NCBI RefSeq assembly: GCF_048771995.1
Contig: NC_133043.1
Span: 8,636,501-8,700,500, forward strand
Length of the DNA: 64,000 nt
From: Taeniopygia guttata
Taxonomy: Eukaryota > Chordata > Aves > Passeriformes > Estrildidae
Direction: 5' to 3'
The notes under the pieces are model-generated. The model did no database searches. It saw nothing but the letters and a program-made list of their open reading frames with translations, and was not told the DNA's origin. Made by a program: the position numbers and the translations under genes. Positions 1 through 15,100 of the stretch are shown here, one piece after another. How positions within the stretch are numbered: the first letter of the stretch is position 1; the number at the start of each line of letters is the position of its first letter.

Positions 1-101
1 GCTCCACCACAAAGATGTTGCCACTCTCTGTGCCGAGGTACAGCACCTCCCGTGAGGAATGGGGAAGCACAGCTGTTACCTGGGTGGCACTTGGTGGAGA
101 G
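1..101 (-). CDS. LLGL2: LLGL2 exon 6, cut by the window edge (residues 124-157)
   Basis: Acceptor CATCCCCAG is at 102-103. The exon encodes [16 protein letters not shown] and [15 protein letters not shown], matching the third propeller region of LLGL2, and is still open at base 1. Confidence 0.93.
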
Positions 102-3100
102 CTGGGGATGCAAAGAGACTCTTGTTACTGAATTTGGGAGAGTAAACAACATAACAGGGACATTTATCAGTGTCATTTGTTTTGGAGGCATGATTTTTTT
201 TTTTTTTAAGAAGGAAAACATCAGCTTTAAGACAAATTATGTCAGAAATGTTTGACAAATGCACAGACAAAGAACCAGGCATCTTTTTTACAGAACCCTC
301 TCTAAGTGTTCCTAAAAGTAGCTCACCTAAAACTGGCAAGATCAAGTGAAACTAAAACCACAACAGCATTTCCAAGTCTGACTTAAGGCATGGTTAGATT
401 TACCTAACACTACGATTAATAGCTCCTATACTCACAACAGTGAATGCATGGTATTTTAAAAGATGTCACCCTTTGCACTGGTTGAGCACATTTCAAAGCT
501 GGTCCCCCATGCCCTAGCCAGCCCTTGGTTGGTTTCCATGGATGCCATTTCAATGGATTCAGAGGAGTGGCAGGCTGTAAGAACTGGACAGGCTCTAGCT
601 TAAACAACAGCAGAATTTTCTGGCTTGCTTATCTCCACACCAGCTCCAAGCCCCTCCTGTGCCTTACCCAGGTGGCCCTTTGAGGGTGAAACGATGCTCC
701 TCCCGCAGCTCGGATGTTCCTCCATGCTGCTTCAGGCTCCAGAGGTGCAAGCTGTTATCATCCAGCAGTGTCACCAGCTGGCACTGCAAAATGACACAAC
801 TTGCTTTTTTCAGAATGCCAGTATTAAATATAACACAGTAAATTTAGCAGTAGATTTGCTGCTGTTTGTAACTCCCTGCTAAAACGGGACTGGGGAGCTG
901 GTTCAGTTTTTTATGGCAGTGGACAAACACTGCAGCAATGGGATTTGGGGGGTAGAGGAAGACAAGAAGTAGCCTAGAGGCTAAAAACCCTGTTAAAAAG
1001 GCACATGTTATCACTGAGGGGGATGACAAGGATTTAGGAAGAAGATCAGCCTGTGCTGTAAAGCCCAGCCATGCAGCTGCAGGCTGTATCTCACCTCCTC
1101 CTGGCTCAGCACAGGTCTGCTGAACACACCCCAGCTTTGGGTGGGGCTGATATACTCTGCTACACCACACTCCTCACATTCTTCATGTCCAACCTCATTC
1201 TGGAGAGTTGTGTCAGAATCCTTTTATGAGCCCAGCCCTGCTGGCTGGATGTTCAAATTGGAGCATTTTACCTGCTGCAGCCACACCTGGTGCAACACTC
1301 CCCATGGGAGTTTCAGTTTATACCATTAGTTAAGCAAACAGACACCCAAAACCGCCCCAAGACTTAAATCCCTCTCATAAAGAGGCCACTTGTGCTACAC
1401 TGGGGGCACCAGGGAACAAAGTCTGCGACGAAGACACCAGTCTGGACAGTCAAGGGAAAGTGGTTAGACAGCCACCAGACATTTGGAAAATTCTGCTTTC
1501 CTATTTTTAGAGTGTGGCAATAACTGTTCAGCAATTCCCAGGAGCAAGAGTCAATACCCTCAAACACAAAGGCAACAAACTTAACAGCAGATGAGGTTAG
1601 CAGTGCTGTTTTGAGCTCCTGAAAATAATTAAATCAGCTCAGCAGCAGCTCCTGTTCTATCTGTTGTGCAGAGGAAGGACTACCCAGTCCTACTGAAAAA
1701 ACAGGGGCTGCAAAAGGAAAAGGAAGTTCTTGCTTCTGCAGCAGATTGCCTGAACTACCCTGGCCTTATTACCATTCCCAAGATGTTGCTGGAGATAAAT
1801 GAGTAACAGTTATGAACAATAAAGCTACTCTTTAGTTTAAAGCTTCTCTTTTAGTTTTACTGAGCATCTCCACAGCAACAAGCGCTGCTGAGAGCACAAA
1901 ATACACTGGGATAAACACTCCCAACCAAGCAGCATTTGAATATACTTGGTAATAGGAGCCCAGATCCCTGGAATAAAATCAACAACTCTTTAGGAGAGAT
2001 CTCCATAAGTCACAGAGGTACTGAAAATGCACTCACCTGATCAGGTATAAAGTGAATCTGCATTACAGTGTTGTTTTCTTCATGTAAACCCATGAACTCC
2101 ACCCCGGGAGCACCATATCTGATGAGTTTGTTGAGGATCTACAGTATTTAAGGTGACCCACGGTTACAATTAATTGATACGAAGCTTTCTAGCAAGCAAG
2201 ACGAAAAGAGATTAGTTTGAAACCACGTTTTACTGTTGGTGAGCTGGACTGCAAAGAATCAATGCAAATCTACTTTTGATTTTACATGCTTGTAAAATTT
2301 GCAGGCTGTGCTCACTGTGGAAAACAGGGAAGTTCACTTCTTCCTTCAGTATATGCAGAAGAGGTGCCTGGACCCGGTTTTTTCTCAGGGATGTTCAGTG
2401 ATTTCCCAGACACTACAATAGTGCTTAACTAATTTGTAACCAGGAGACAGATGGCTACTGCCTGCTTGTGGAGTCCAGCCTCTCAGTACAAACAACACCA
2501 GCAGTGAATGATTAAACTGGCAGAGACAGCAACAACTTTTCCTTTCTGGGCTGGGTGACATGCCTGCGCTACAGCTCATCTAACTCTGGTCTCTGCCATG
2601 AGAATCATCTCTCACACAGAAAAATCTGACAGACTGGACGTCATTAGCTACAAAAAATAACTTAACCACCTTCAATGTTTAGGTCTTTAATTCCTGGATG
2701 GTCAAAAACTCAGGAAGTTGAAAGTATTTCTGACTTCAGCTTTAACCTTTGAAATAGAATTGCTTCAGGAAAAAAAAAAAAAAAAAAAAAAAAGGAACCC
2801 TGCCCCAAATATTTAAACAACCCTGGAATTTACAATGTGAAGGATTGCTAAACTTAGGCCAGATCTAGTCTGACCTTCTGCATAGCAAGAGCAGAGTCTT
2901 GTTTAATATCTGCATCAGCTCAGCTTCTGTTGGAGCTGTAGCTCAGCTCTAGGAAAGACAATCCCACATTGATCAGACCAAAAATTACTCCAAACTCTGG
3001 TAAACTGTTTCAGTGTTCCAGTAACCCTTGCTTGCAAATTCATACTTAATCTAACTTTTGAAGTTTCTTTAAAGATGCACTAATTCTGTTGAGGTTAGAG

Positions 3101-6100
3101 AACTCTCACCCAAGGTGTTCAAAGGATACAATTTGATGGCTCCTGATCGTGTCCCAATGGCCATGAGGCGCAGAAAAGGGCTGTAGCCCAGGGCACTGGG
3201 CTGGTGGGGAAATCCATGTTCCACAGTCTGGGGGAGAGAAGGAAAAATCATCATCAGCAGCTTGTTTCATGGGCATTGTTGGGCAGAAATTCAACATGGT
3301 ATGGCAGTCTGAAAAACAGTGCTTAATGGCAGCTTTTTCTGCTGAAAGGTGTTCAAACCTTTTTGATTTGCTGAACAACAGCCTAATGATGAATGTGTGC
3401 CAAGAATCCCTGGCTCCACAGCCAGGATATCCAAACGTGTAACAGAAATGAAAGAGAAATATTCTGAAAACAGTAGCCTGAAAACTCTTGATGTTAAGAT
3501 TAAAAATAACTCTGCATAAGCACAGCTTAGTCAGTCAATACAACACACTCCATCACTCCACATCAGCTGCACTTCTGTAAACCAACTGCTCAGCACAATT
3601 TCAAAGTCTGACACAAATACTGTGCACTGTAAGATGAGCTTTATCTGCCAAATTCCACACAGGTCAGCCTTCCTGACCCCTTTTTGGTGATTGACATGAA
3701 GAAATGGTGCAAAGCAATGCAGAGCTGTGAGTGAACATCAGTGCTCATCAAGGAAGCAAAACAGATTTCCTATGAGCAGCCAGGAAAACTAATGTAACCC
3801 ATATCCATTTTCCAGAGGGAACATGAACACTGGAATTTAATGAGAACAGGAGCCTCCTAGGCTACCTCAGAGTAATTCAAAGCCATTTGGGACTAGAAAG
3901 ATGTCACAGTCACAGGGAGCAGCGTGGCTTGGCCTTGGTGGCTTCCCTAAAGTATAACTTACAACTGCTTCAGGAGGGAGGTTGAGAGCATTTGTACACA
4001 CCAGGGAATAATATCCTGCCATGCTTACAGGATGCTACCAAGCTGCTTAGAAAATAGCTCAGTGAGGTTTTCAGAAGTGCTAATGCACAGCTCTTCTGGT
4101 TTAGGCAAAACCAGTACGCACAACACACAGGTACAGAGGACTGCTGTGCCCACAGATTAATAGGGAAGATTAAGAGGGATGCTTCCTGGAAAACACTGAT
4201 CCTTAAAGGCTCAGCTTCTGGAAAACACCTTATTCTAAGGCAAGCTAGCCAGCTACAGAATAGGAATTCATTACACTCACTACTGAAAAAAAAATAAAAA
4301 GCAGAGAACTCTCCATCTACAGCACTTGCACCTCACTCCCATCCTCATTTCCATCATGTCAGAAGCAAAGCTACCACTTCACTTAAGTTTTCTGCTTTAC
4401 TCAACCTAAAAGCAACACCTGGACTTTATTTCCTGCATAGTGATTTCCCAACTTAATCCCCTGCACGAGAATCAAATGGAGCTGGTTTCATTTCGTGGTC
4501 AGGCCATAGCCTGAGGTGCCCCAGCTGCTGCAAAGCACTTTAATGTCCTGCTCAAAGACAGCACAGGAGGATCCAGCTGACTCCAGAGTCTGCCAGTTTG
4601 TTTCGGTTTTACTCATTTGATCACAATTCCTAAGCTGCAAGGAAAGACCTCCCTCCTCTAAATACTGGGTACCCCAGCCTGAGGTTCTCTTAAGGGAAGA
4701 TGAGCCTCTTTACAAGATAAAACTGAAAATATTGGAGCATTTCCCAATTTTTCTGCTTGCCAACTCATTAGGCTGGGAAAAAGAGTAGATAGTATGTTTT
4801 TTTACCTTTTATAGGTAGTAAGCCAAGATTAGTACTACACAAGCTCCAAGACCACTGAGTTTACTTCCTTTTTTGATAACTTAATCTCCAGCCTTAGCTA
4901 TTTATATTCTAAGAAGGTAATTTAAGTGTTAGGTTTGCATTATTAAAAACAAATTTTGAGAACTCAGTCTTTTTACTGTCACCCTTGAAGCTGCTGCTAA
5001 CCAACCTTTGCATAGCTACACATATAAAACTTACTAGAGAAGGCTGTATGAAATTAGGAATTTATCAATGGACTCAGAATTGAAACAGGGCAGTTTCCTG
5101 ACCCAGCACAGGCAAAGAGGAATTTCTCTGCACTGTGATAGCTACTGAGACAACACAGAAAAGCTTCCTAATTGTCAAAGTTGTGGGAGTATAAAGCTAT
5201 GGTGCAAAATTCTGGGAAGAAGATCCAAGGTAATGTTATCTCAACAACAAATCAGACATTTAAATGAATCAGGTGTAGCACAGGCAATAAACACCATTCC
5301 ACTCTCACCCAAAACAAAGTGAGGAACTTGTTAGGGAGACACCAGCGTAACTCCCCCTGATAGTTTTAGTTTCAACTTGTTCACAGTCACTGCACTGTCA
5401 TGTTATCAGCACAACCAGGTGCAATTTTCAGTGACACATCAATTAGAAACTGTGATTATTCTAAGATTTCATCCATCCAAAAGAAAAAGCTTTAGCCACA
5501 ACTCTCAGAAAACCATGACTTATACAATACTGTACTGCCTGTTAGGAAGCTGTCAACACCAGCCTTAATACTGGCCTAATTATATCTTGGGTTTGATGTG
5601 TTAATTTGTAAACACATTAGACAAGTCAATAAAAGCTTTAATTATTGAGTAGGAGACCTATGAACTGCACAACCAAGTGTGTATGATTCAGTAATAATAA
5701 TAGAAGGGTGATTTTTTTTTCTCCAGGTTTTCATTCAACCAGAAATTTTGAAGTACCCCCCAATTCCACAGACACATTTACAAAAGAGAAGTATCAGTAA
5801 CAACCACAGTGTGCTACACAACTGCTCATGGAGAGCAGTAAATGTACTAAACGTTTCTGGTAGCTCTGAATCTTCAACCAAGATGCCCATAAGCTGCAAC
5901 AAAGATAATTCTCTCTTATGTCATTTGTTTCCACAGCTGGACAGTAAAGGCTTCAGGGTGGGTTTTGGGCTGCATTTGACACCACCAGGGTCAGGCATTC
6001 ACATTCACTATCCTGATTACTCAGATCTTTTCCTTGCACTTATTTGCACCCAGTTGTTAAATCACATCAAGCCAGCTTTGGGCTGCTCTCCCTCCCTCCC

Positions 6101-9100
6101 TCCCTCCCTCCCTCCCCTCGGCAGCTTTCATCAGTCAATCCTTTCACCTGCCCAGCAGGTAAACGCAGCAAGGGGGAGAGAGGGGGGCAGGAGGCAGCAG
6201 AGGTTACAATGGAGCCTTTCAGCAGAGCTGAAATAAGAAACTGGAGTGCCCACAATGTGCCCTCCTTCTCAAAAGGGTCTTTGTTTCTATGGGGAAAGGT
6301 AGGAGCTTTTTCTCATTCTCCACAGATTTGTCAGACTCAAGCAAGCCTGGTGTCAGCAGCACTGACAAAAATGCTTCGTGTCAGTCATATTTACTGCAGG
6401 AAAAATGTGGCCAAACTGAACAGTTGTTCCCAGCCCACACTAAAGCTGTGCCCATGAAATTCAGCTCTGTCTTCCTCCTTTCACTTGCCTCTGTTTCTCC
6501 TCTCAGATTGTTTTATGACAGAGCAGAGACAAACCCAACCACAGGCAATACAAGCCCTGTCTCTTTGTTATTTCATCTTTTGAAAAAACAATGAAGCCTG
6601 TATGTGCTAACTCCAACTTTGCTTAGACACTAATTCAGATTCCAGGTAAGCTCTCCATCACACCCATCAGCAAAGGGGCAGGAAGGCTGAAAACAGGGGA
6701 AAAACCATGAAGCCATAAATTAAATGCAATGCTCCCAGTTGGGTAACATTCAGCTGTAAGACAGGCTGGTTCACCTGTGTGTTACCCATCATCTAGTCTG
6801 ACAATGCCAGCCTGAACATGTTTCTTCTGCAGGGCTTGGACTGAGCCAAAGGCATCCAAATACTACTTCCAAAAGCAGGATAAACTCAAAGAAGCAGACT
6901 GCCAAGTCCACATACCTTATCCTTCATTCTATCCACTGAGCTAAAAACAGATTCTTGCAACAGGTACACACAAGTATGGGAAGTTCTTACTCATACAGAG
7001 AAACAGATATGCAAAGCTAAGTGACTAGCAGAATTTAGGAAGGTGTTTTATGAAACAAACACAACTTTGAAAACAGTTTGAAGTGCTAGTCCAGTCATCA
7101 ATCAGTCCCTTAAAACCATCTGGACCATCTCTTATGCAAAACAGAAATGCAAGAGAGAAGCAGTAAGATCACAGCCTATTTATACCTGACAGAGTAAACA
7201 AACAAACAAAAATCCACCACCATCAATTAAATAGACTTTCTTAATTGAAGTCCATTCTAGGTCAGCATGGTCAAATACACTTCACTACACTAAATCTGTG
7301 AGGCATCCTGCATTTATATTCAACTTCAGTGTAAAATGAGGCCAGGAATCCCCAGCCCCTTTAAGGTACAGACCTTGCCTTTACTCATGGCCTGCATCAC
7401 ACACTGAAGAGGTGCAAATCCACCGTGCAATTTCTCTGATCAGCAACTTTACAGACCCACAAAATATTTCCCAAGCAGGTTCTTAACCAGAAGTCTTTCA
7501 AAGACCTCAAATAACAAGTGTTTAAAAACCTGCTTACCAGCCCTAATGTGCTTGCTCTCACAGCACATTAGACCAGGACAGCTTTGGCACACAAAGCACT
7601 ATGATTCTTGGCTCCTTAAAGCCACAACCTTCAACAGCTCAGAATTAAGAGCTGACTTTCCCAGGTTTTCTCAGTTTACCTAGCTGTGAGTAGATGTTTA
7701 TTGCATCAAAGGGTAGAAGCTTTCAAATGACCCATTATCTTTAGAAATACTGGAATGGGACACATAAGACTTGGGGGGAAAAAAACCCCTCACTTTTATG
7801 CAAGAAAAAAGTAGAGTGTAAGAGATTCTGGTATAATGTTCATTCTCTTCTGATTCTTATTAGAAAAGAACAAGTTACTGTGGCTTAAAGGTGCAAATGA
7901 ATTTTACAAGGCCTTTAATTACCAAGCTGTTAATGAGAGCAAACATTAGGAAGTGTCCAAAGTAGTTGTCTCCCTAGAAACAAGATGTCATATTTACCTT
8001 CAGGACTGAAACAAATGGAGTCACAAATCCTGATGTCAGCTTCTAATATATTTGGAAGTTTTCCTCTGCTGCAAAAGCTACCTCTTTCAACCCTGTTTTG
8101 CATTATCCAAATTAGTGTGTCTCTGGCAGGCAAAGCTTAGCCAAACATTCTCATAAGAGAAAGGTATATTCAAGGAAGAGCCATACCTAAAATCGCAGAG
8201 TTTTTCCAAGGTATATATAATTTTAAATGCTTATAAGCAACTCTGACCCATGACTGAGACATCTTTTCTGAAGCTGACACTGCATTTAGCCAGATGCAAA
8301 CAACTCAGACCTGGTCTGCATTCACAGATTTTTCTACTGCATCTGCACTAGGATTTTCTGGTGGTAGCAGGCAGAAAACAGACCCGAAGCACTCTTGAGT
8401 TCCTTTGTCTCCCCAGTGGCAGGGAGGTATGCATGGAATTGGTGTTGCTCAGTACCAATTACATTAAATCATTTATCTCAAATATCCACAGTTCCACTTC
8501 AAGTATCCATCTACACTACAATTACAATGAATCAAGGAGGTTATTTCCTAGGCTGATTTCATTTATCCATTTCACTTTGCAGAAAAATTCCATTTAAACC
8601 TTGGAAACACAAAACCTACAAATATATTTCTGCTCCCCAAAGAAAGTGTAAGTAGCCATTAGCCTAGCCATGATTTAATACTAGGCATTTTCAAAGATAA
8701 AAGCATTATGCTCCTGGCCAGAACTCAAAAGAAAAATATCCAGAGTCTTGGATAGATAGCACAGCCATTGCAATTTCTTCTTCACTGAGGGAAGGAAAAA
8801 AATTAGAAACACATTCAGACTAAGATAATAGTAAATTCATTACTAATGGCCATTGTGCTGCCTAGGTGCTAGCACAGCCTTTTAAATGCACATTTAAAAG
8901 CAGGGGTACACTTGTAAATCCAAACTATAATCAGGGACAAAGAACTCTGGCTACAGCTGCACCACAAGCTGTGGCTTATATGTATCTTTAGAAAAATGTT
9001 TATTTTCCTTACCTATAACAGAAACAGTCCCAGCACATAGCAGGACAAGTGACAGACCACTCAGAGGATAGAAAAGCTGCTGTGAAGATCTCTTATTTCA

Positions 9101-12100
9101 ACAAGTGCCTCTCAACAACATCACAATATCCTTCCTCTTAGAAAAGGAGACAGAATTGAGAACACGCCCAGGACCTTAAAGGAAACTACTAAGGCATATT
9201 GTGGGAGAAAAAGGCAGAACTGAAAAAGAGAACAAACCTCTCCTAAATTTAACTTTTCCACCCACACTCAAGTGGTTTTTCCCTTCTTTTGCAGGATGCA
9301 GTGGCTCAGGACAGATTTGCCTTGAAGTCTGAGGAAAGCCCCGTACCTTGTTAAACTGGAAAAGGTCGCGCTTGAGCCTCTCTCGAACTGGATCGTGTCC
9401 GGGTCTTAAGAACCTTCTCATTTTCCTTGCTGTAGTATCTTGGCAACAAAATCCTAACAAAAGAGAAAAGAAGAGTCTATATAATAATAAAATAAACAGC
9501 CAGAGCAGAAAGCAGGCAGAAGTAGGTTATTTATTTTGGTTTAGCAGGTAACAAATCAGCCAGAGCAGACTGAGACAACATCACTATCGAGTGACTAAAA
9601 CCTGATACCAGTCTAGCACAGCTCTCTGGTGCAGCACTTCACAATTCTACTTTCACATTGATAAAGCAAACTAGTACAGATAAAACAAGAGGATTCTGAA
9701 AAGGGTTTTGCACTTGGCTATTTTGTGATCCTTTGAGTTGATGCTATCCAAAGAAAAAGAAAAACTCCAGCATTTGCATAAACATTCAGACAAACCCAAC
9801 CTAAAGGCTAAATCCCAGGCTCAGGCATTATTGACTAGCATCAGTTTTCACCCCAGGTAACCCTCCAGCTATTGAGCCAAAGAGAGAAAGAATCCCATTT
9901 TCAGGTCTCTCCATGGGCACGGCAGAAAGGGCGCTGCGCTGCCTGCAGGGGAGCTGCATTAATTATTAACTTGCCTTTGTAAAAAATCAAGCCGAACTCC
10001 CTGCTCGAGGTGGGGGTAGGGAAGGGAATTTCGCACCTGCAATCCACTGTGCAGCTGAAGCACAAAGCAGTGTCCCAGTGGCCAGTCTCTCACAGAGACA
10101 GAAGGATCCAAGCAGGACAAATCAGACCTGATTCCAGAGCCAGAAATCACACGAGGAATCCCAAGCTCCAGCTTCCCACTCTGTACAGCTCAGGAAACTG
10201 TCACATCTCCCCTCGGCACAGGTACTAAGTGACAAGTAAACCCTGTCAACTCCAGAGCAAAAACTTGAATTCACATCCTGAAAACTTACCCTGGTGTTAG
10301 TGCTCCTGCCTGCCCTGGCCATTTCTCACAGGCTGCAGTTTACAGACACTTCACTCAGTATTTTATTTTAATTTGCTGGACAGAGAGCAATTTGCCAGCT
10401 ACTCTGTACATGACATACATGTGCAGTGGGGCCAGAACTTCTGAGGTGTAATGAAGTGTCAGAGTGGATATTATACATGGTCAGAAGAGGTTCATACACA
10501 CCTACAGTAAGATGGGGAGCAGGGGACTGATGTTGCAGGAGAAAGAGAGGGGCCAGGAGCACCAAAGGAACCAGCAAGCGAACAGAGGGGCTTGAACCCT
10601 TCAAACAGTGGGGCTGGAGGTGAGTGACAATGGGGATGAGCTTTCACACCTGCAGAGATAGGAACAGCACAGCTGGAAACAGGGTGCCTGCTTCTGTGCT
10701 CCTGCCAGCAACAATGGCCATTGGAATGACCTAAAGCAGCCACTCCTGAAGAGCTTGAGCTGTTTTTCAAAGAGTTCCAAGCAAGGCCTTGCACCAGCTG
10801 TGAAGGTCCAAAAGAAGGAAATGGTGTGATAAACAGGATGCTCCACAGGCATATTTTGAGAACTCCCTTTAGAAACTCCCTGAGCTTGAACTTGTACCTT
10901 TTTGTTGCACTACTGCCCCTTTACCTTTCCTGCTCACACTCCAGCATCTCCAGCCACCTGTGCAGCACTGCCCTGAGCTCACCAAAGGTCCGTAATGCAG
11001 CCCTGGTTCAGAGGACCAGAGGATCACATGAGGATCAATCACCTGAGTCGCTCAGGCCCTAGAATTACTAGGATCTACGTGACTGGAATATGTCACCTAC
11101 GTGACATTCCAGTCACCGAGAATCACTGGCAGCACCAGCCACCAGAGAAAAAATGGCTCTGAGCAGGGCAGCTACAGCTGTTTGTGTTTGTGTGCCACCA
11201 GCACATGCAGGGTGAAGAATGTGCACAGAAACAAACCTATGAGGACCTCAGAAAAGAGAGGAAAAGTGTTGTTTACTTGGAAAGTAAATCCTTCTACAAT
11301 GATTTAGCAACTCAACTGAAATTTCAAAAATAGTGTCAGATCATAAGACATCTTTTACCAGACATCCCTGAGAGAGGGACATATTTTCACAAAGCTACAT
11401 TCACTTTAAGTCAGCAAAAGTTACAGAGCAGTGACAAAGTGCTCCGCAATGAAAGGACAGCACATCATGCCCAAGTATAATACACAACTTGCCCTTAGCC
11501 AGACAAGGAAAGGAAAGTGCCAAGAAGACACACCCTTTCCCACTGTCAATCAATATCCTGGACCTGTTAAACGAGGCAAACCCACAGAGAAACTCTACTA
11601 ATTACCGTCCCCACTTTAGAACAAAAGACCTCAGCTGTGCCAGCACAGACGAAACTATGTGTTAGGAGCGAAGAAGGGGCTTGTATTGAGAGAGACACAA
11701 CTTTACATTTAAAAACTTGCTAGAATGTGTTATCCTAAAATATTAATGGCATCCTGAAGCATGCTATTTGAGCCTGCTTATGCAAGAGCTCCAACATTCA
11801 CACTCCAGCCCACAACAACTTGTTCAACAGGCTAAGAAGTGTAGTAGCTCTGAACTGAGCAGTAACTCACTTGAAGAACCATCACCCTGAAGGGCTGAGA
11901 GGATCAGAGAAGGCAAACTACAAAAGTCACCTCTCATAGACTGATATACTTTGGTCAGTTTATTGCTGACCAAAGAACCTCTGAGCATCACAGGATGGGA
12001 AAGGACGAGAGGACAAGCAGTTCTGAACAAAGGCAAAGAAGGAATAGCATCCACTGCAGCACAGGTTGTCCAAGAGTTATTATCACAAGTTTACAAGGCT

Positions 12101-15100
12101 CTTATCAAAGAGAATAATTTTGGTTTTAGTACAATAAGCAAGTATCTCTTCCAATTCTAGAAATAGATTCCACAATCTGTATAATCTTATCTTCCAGATG
12201 TACATTTACATTTTAGCAGTTTAGTTTATCTCCCACACACCTTTGGAGTCTTACATAAAACTCCAGCCCCAAGTGCTCTGCAGTTGTCTGCCAGTCAGCA
12301 TTTACAACCATCTGGTAACAGTTGTGGCTACCAGTAGCCAGAGAGGAATTCTCCAGTAGCCTCTGAAGCTATGCCAGGTCTGCATGTATCTAATGTTCTT
12401 ATTTTCAAGGGAAACAATTCTTTAGGCTTTCAAAGACAAGTCTTTTACCAGAAACTATGTGCAACATTCTCTTCTTTTAAGATGAATTGAGGGAAGCTGT
12501 CTAGAGGCAACAATAGCACAAGGCTGAGCCAACCCAAGTTTTGCCCGTACTCAGGACATGGACACCTGACAGCAGAGCTCAGAGTGCCCCAACATCAAAT
12601 TCCTGCTGCTTCCTTACCTGAATGCTCAGCTAAATATATAATAAAGTCCCCTTTTCCACCTCATTGGATTAGATACAGACACAAAGCAAAATCTCCTCAC
12701 TATTCATATGGAGAGGCAATGAAAGCATGAGTGGCAAGACAGTCCTGTTTCCAATCAGACGCTAAGGAGCAGTTTAACATCACAACCAGATTTCACTCTG
12801 TCCTCCTTGCTCAGCTCCATTCATTTCAGACACCGTGAGATGTGGCATATGAACTCAGATTCAACAGAAGGACAAATGCTCCTTCCCAGGAGCAGCATTA
12901 ATTGTTCCTCAATTGCTGACTAGCAAATGCTGAGTGTCACCAATCCAGAGCTCCACGTTTTCCTTTGGCTTCCTTGCTTCTGCACACATCAATGTATCTC
13001 AATGTATCTTGATGCCCATGCTTGCTGAGACACTCTCCATCATTTTCTCCATCAGCTTGGCAAAGGCTGGCAGGGAACTACGCTGTGCAGAAATTTGTTG
13101 GACTTTTTCCTTACATCCTCTCATGAGAGTGGAATTTCCAGCCAAAATGCTGTAAGTCCCAATCACACAAGTTAATCCAGTCTAGCAAGAAGAGGAAACC
13201 CAGGTCAGAAGTTTTTATTACATAGCCAGTATTAAGTGTGGATGCAGTTTCAAGTGAACCCCACAACAAAAACATACCCATAATGAGTTTATTTTGCTCA
13301 CGTAGCAGAGTTGCAAGGTACCATCTGTGTGCTTCCTTGGCAACCTTTACTCAGCTTGAACAGGTTTTCAATGGGATATAGTCCAAGAGCTTTCTTTTCA
13401 AAACGCCAGCAAGCATCTCAAGAACTCTTAAATCCTGCCTTGATTTAGGTTTCCTTCTCATTCCTTCCTCAGCACTCCTTCCTGCTTACAGGTCCTTAAA
13501 GGGAGAATATCTACCTATGCAGCTGATAACACTTTATCAACCCTGCTAAAATAAAAGAGGCCTTATCAAGCAGCTTTGTTTGAACTCCAGGCAGTTGGTG
13601 CTGCTGAAACAAACGGTCACTCCCATGGCTTTGTCTGAACCAGGTTCTCTCCTGCACCCAGGAGTTTGCCCTGTTGCTGTTACCAACACAGTCAACACCA
13701 AGACAATAGAGGCTGGGTCAGCTGCACAGCAAAAAGCTCTTCCTTAGCACCAGTGATCTCACACCAACAGAACTGAGCAAAGTATCACTTAAACACCAGA
13801 TTTATCACATTTATCGATTACAGGTGCCACGACTCACTGTGAAAGGACAAATTTAAGAACTATTTTAGCTTGAAATCAATGAAACGAGCCTGAGCTATTC
13901 TTTAACTGCTCACCTCTACCACCCTGCTTGGCTGTGACACACTGTCAAGGCAGATACTCAAGAAAAGCACAAACCAAGCAGAACAGCTAAAGCAAAGGAA
14001 GGAGCAGTTGCTGTACACAGAGAAAAGTGTAAGACACCACCTCCTCTTCCCAGGAGAAGAAAGATGCTCTAACATTAATCTCAGTTTAATGAGAGCATGC
14101 AGAGATCTCCTTTACACAACTGCTGAGCCACTGCTACCCCCTGCCACTTGCATTTTCATAAACAAGAGAGTGTTCAGGTGCACCTTGCATATAGTAGTCA
14201 GTGAGGAAAACCAAAAGATCCTTTAAAAGGAATTTACTTCAGTGAATCTGGAGAGACAGACAGTGAAATGAACAACTGAACAGACTGTGGCAACACTATG
14301 TGCAGGTGGCTGCCTTCCTAAAACACAAACAATATTAAACAAACTATCACACATCGATTCTCTAATAACTCCTTGAAAATAATTGAGAACTAATCACACA
14401 ACTCAGGCAAGTTAATGTACTGCCAACAGCCCTGTACTTGGAATTACCAGGAACCGCCCACCTGCAATGAATTTGGGAATTGTGCAAACCTTGTGTGTCA
14501 TTAGGACTCCTATTGTGTTCTCCTTGTCATGGGGGCATGACAACACAAAGTTTCAAAATGCTACAGCAGAACAAAGTCTTTGCACTGAACAACATTATTG
14601 CCCATGATGCAAAACCTTTTGTAGGCTTTGCTAAGGAGCGTGAATCAAACAGAAAAGTGGTTTGTAACTTTGGAGCAGCACTTTACAAACAGTGGGTCAA
14701 TGGAGCAAACCATGAAAGCATTTGCTTCATAAAGCAACACAAAGAGATCCAGCTGTGAGAAATGCTTATATGAGAACTGGAGTTTCCACACAATTTCTGC
14801 ATAGAAACCAAACCAGTGCCTCCTTTGGTATTTTAAAGAAAAATGATTGTACTAGCAGTATCACATACTCTTATTGCCATGTATTAACTGCAAGACATAG
14901 GTTTAAAACCTCCCTTGGTCTTTGACATTTCTCAAGCTTCTATTGTCAGCCAAGAAAAGACACACCTCTTCCATAAGCAATTCCCAGGAATAATTATGTT
15001 ACCATACCAAAGGCCACTGGAAGATAAAGGGCTCTCAACTGGTTTAACTCCTCCAGTACTTTTCTTTGGTCAGCTGTTACAGCAGATGCAATTTGTTCAA

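Larger units (their letters stand above)
2119..3129 (-). other. LLGL2 intron 3
   Basis: This roughly 1 kb intron holds a 24-base A run (2770-2793) and, next to it, a diverged interspersed repeat remnant at about 2846-3068, both listed separately. Confidence 0.75.

Noticed and set aside
5748-6236. 162-codon plus-strand frame in LLGL2 intron 2
   Set aside because: It translates through the (CCCT)n microsatellite, lies inside an intron on the opposite strand and has no domain.
6780-6840. Possible second old CR1/L3-like fragment (CATCTAGTCTGAC wording)
   Set aside because: Only about 15 bases resemble the family; too short to support.
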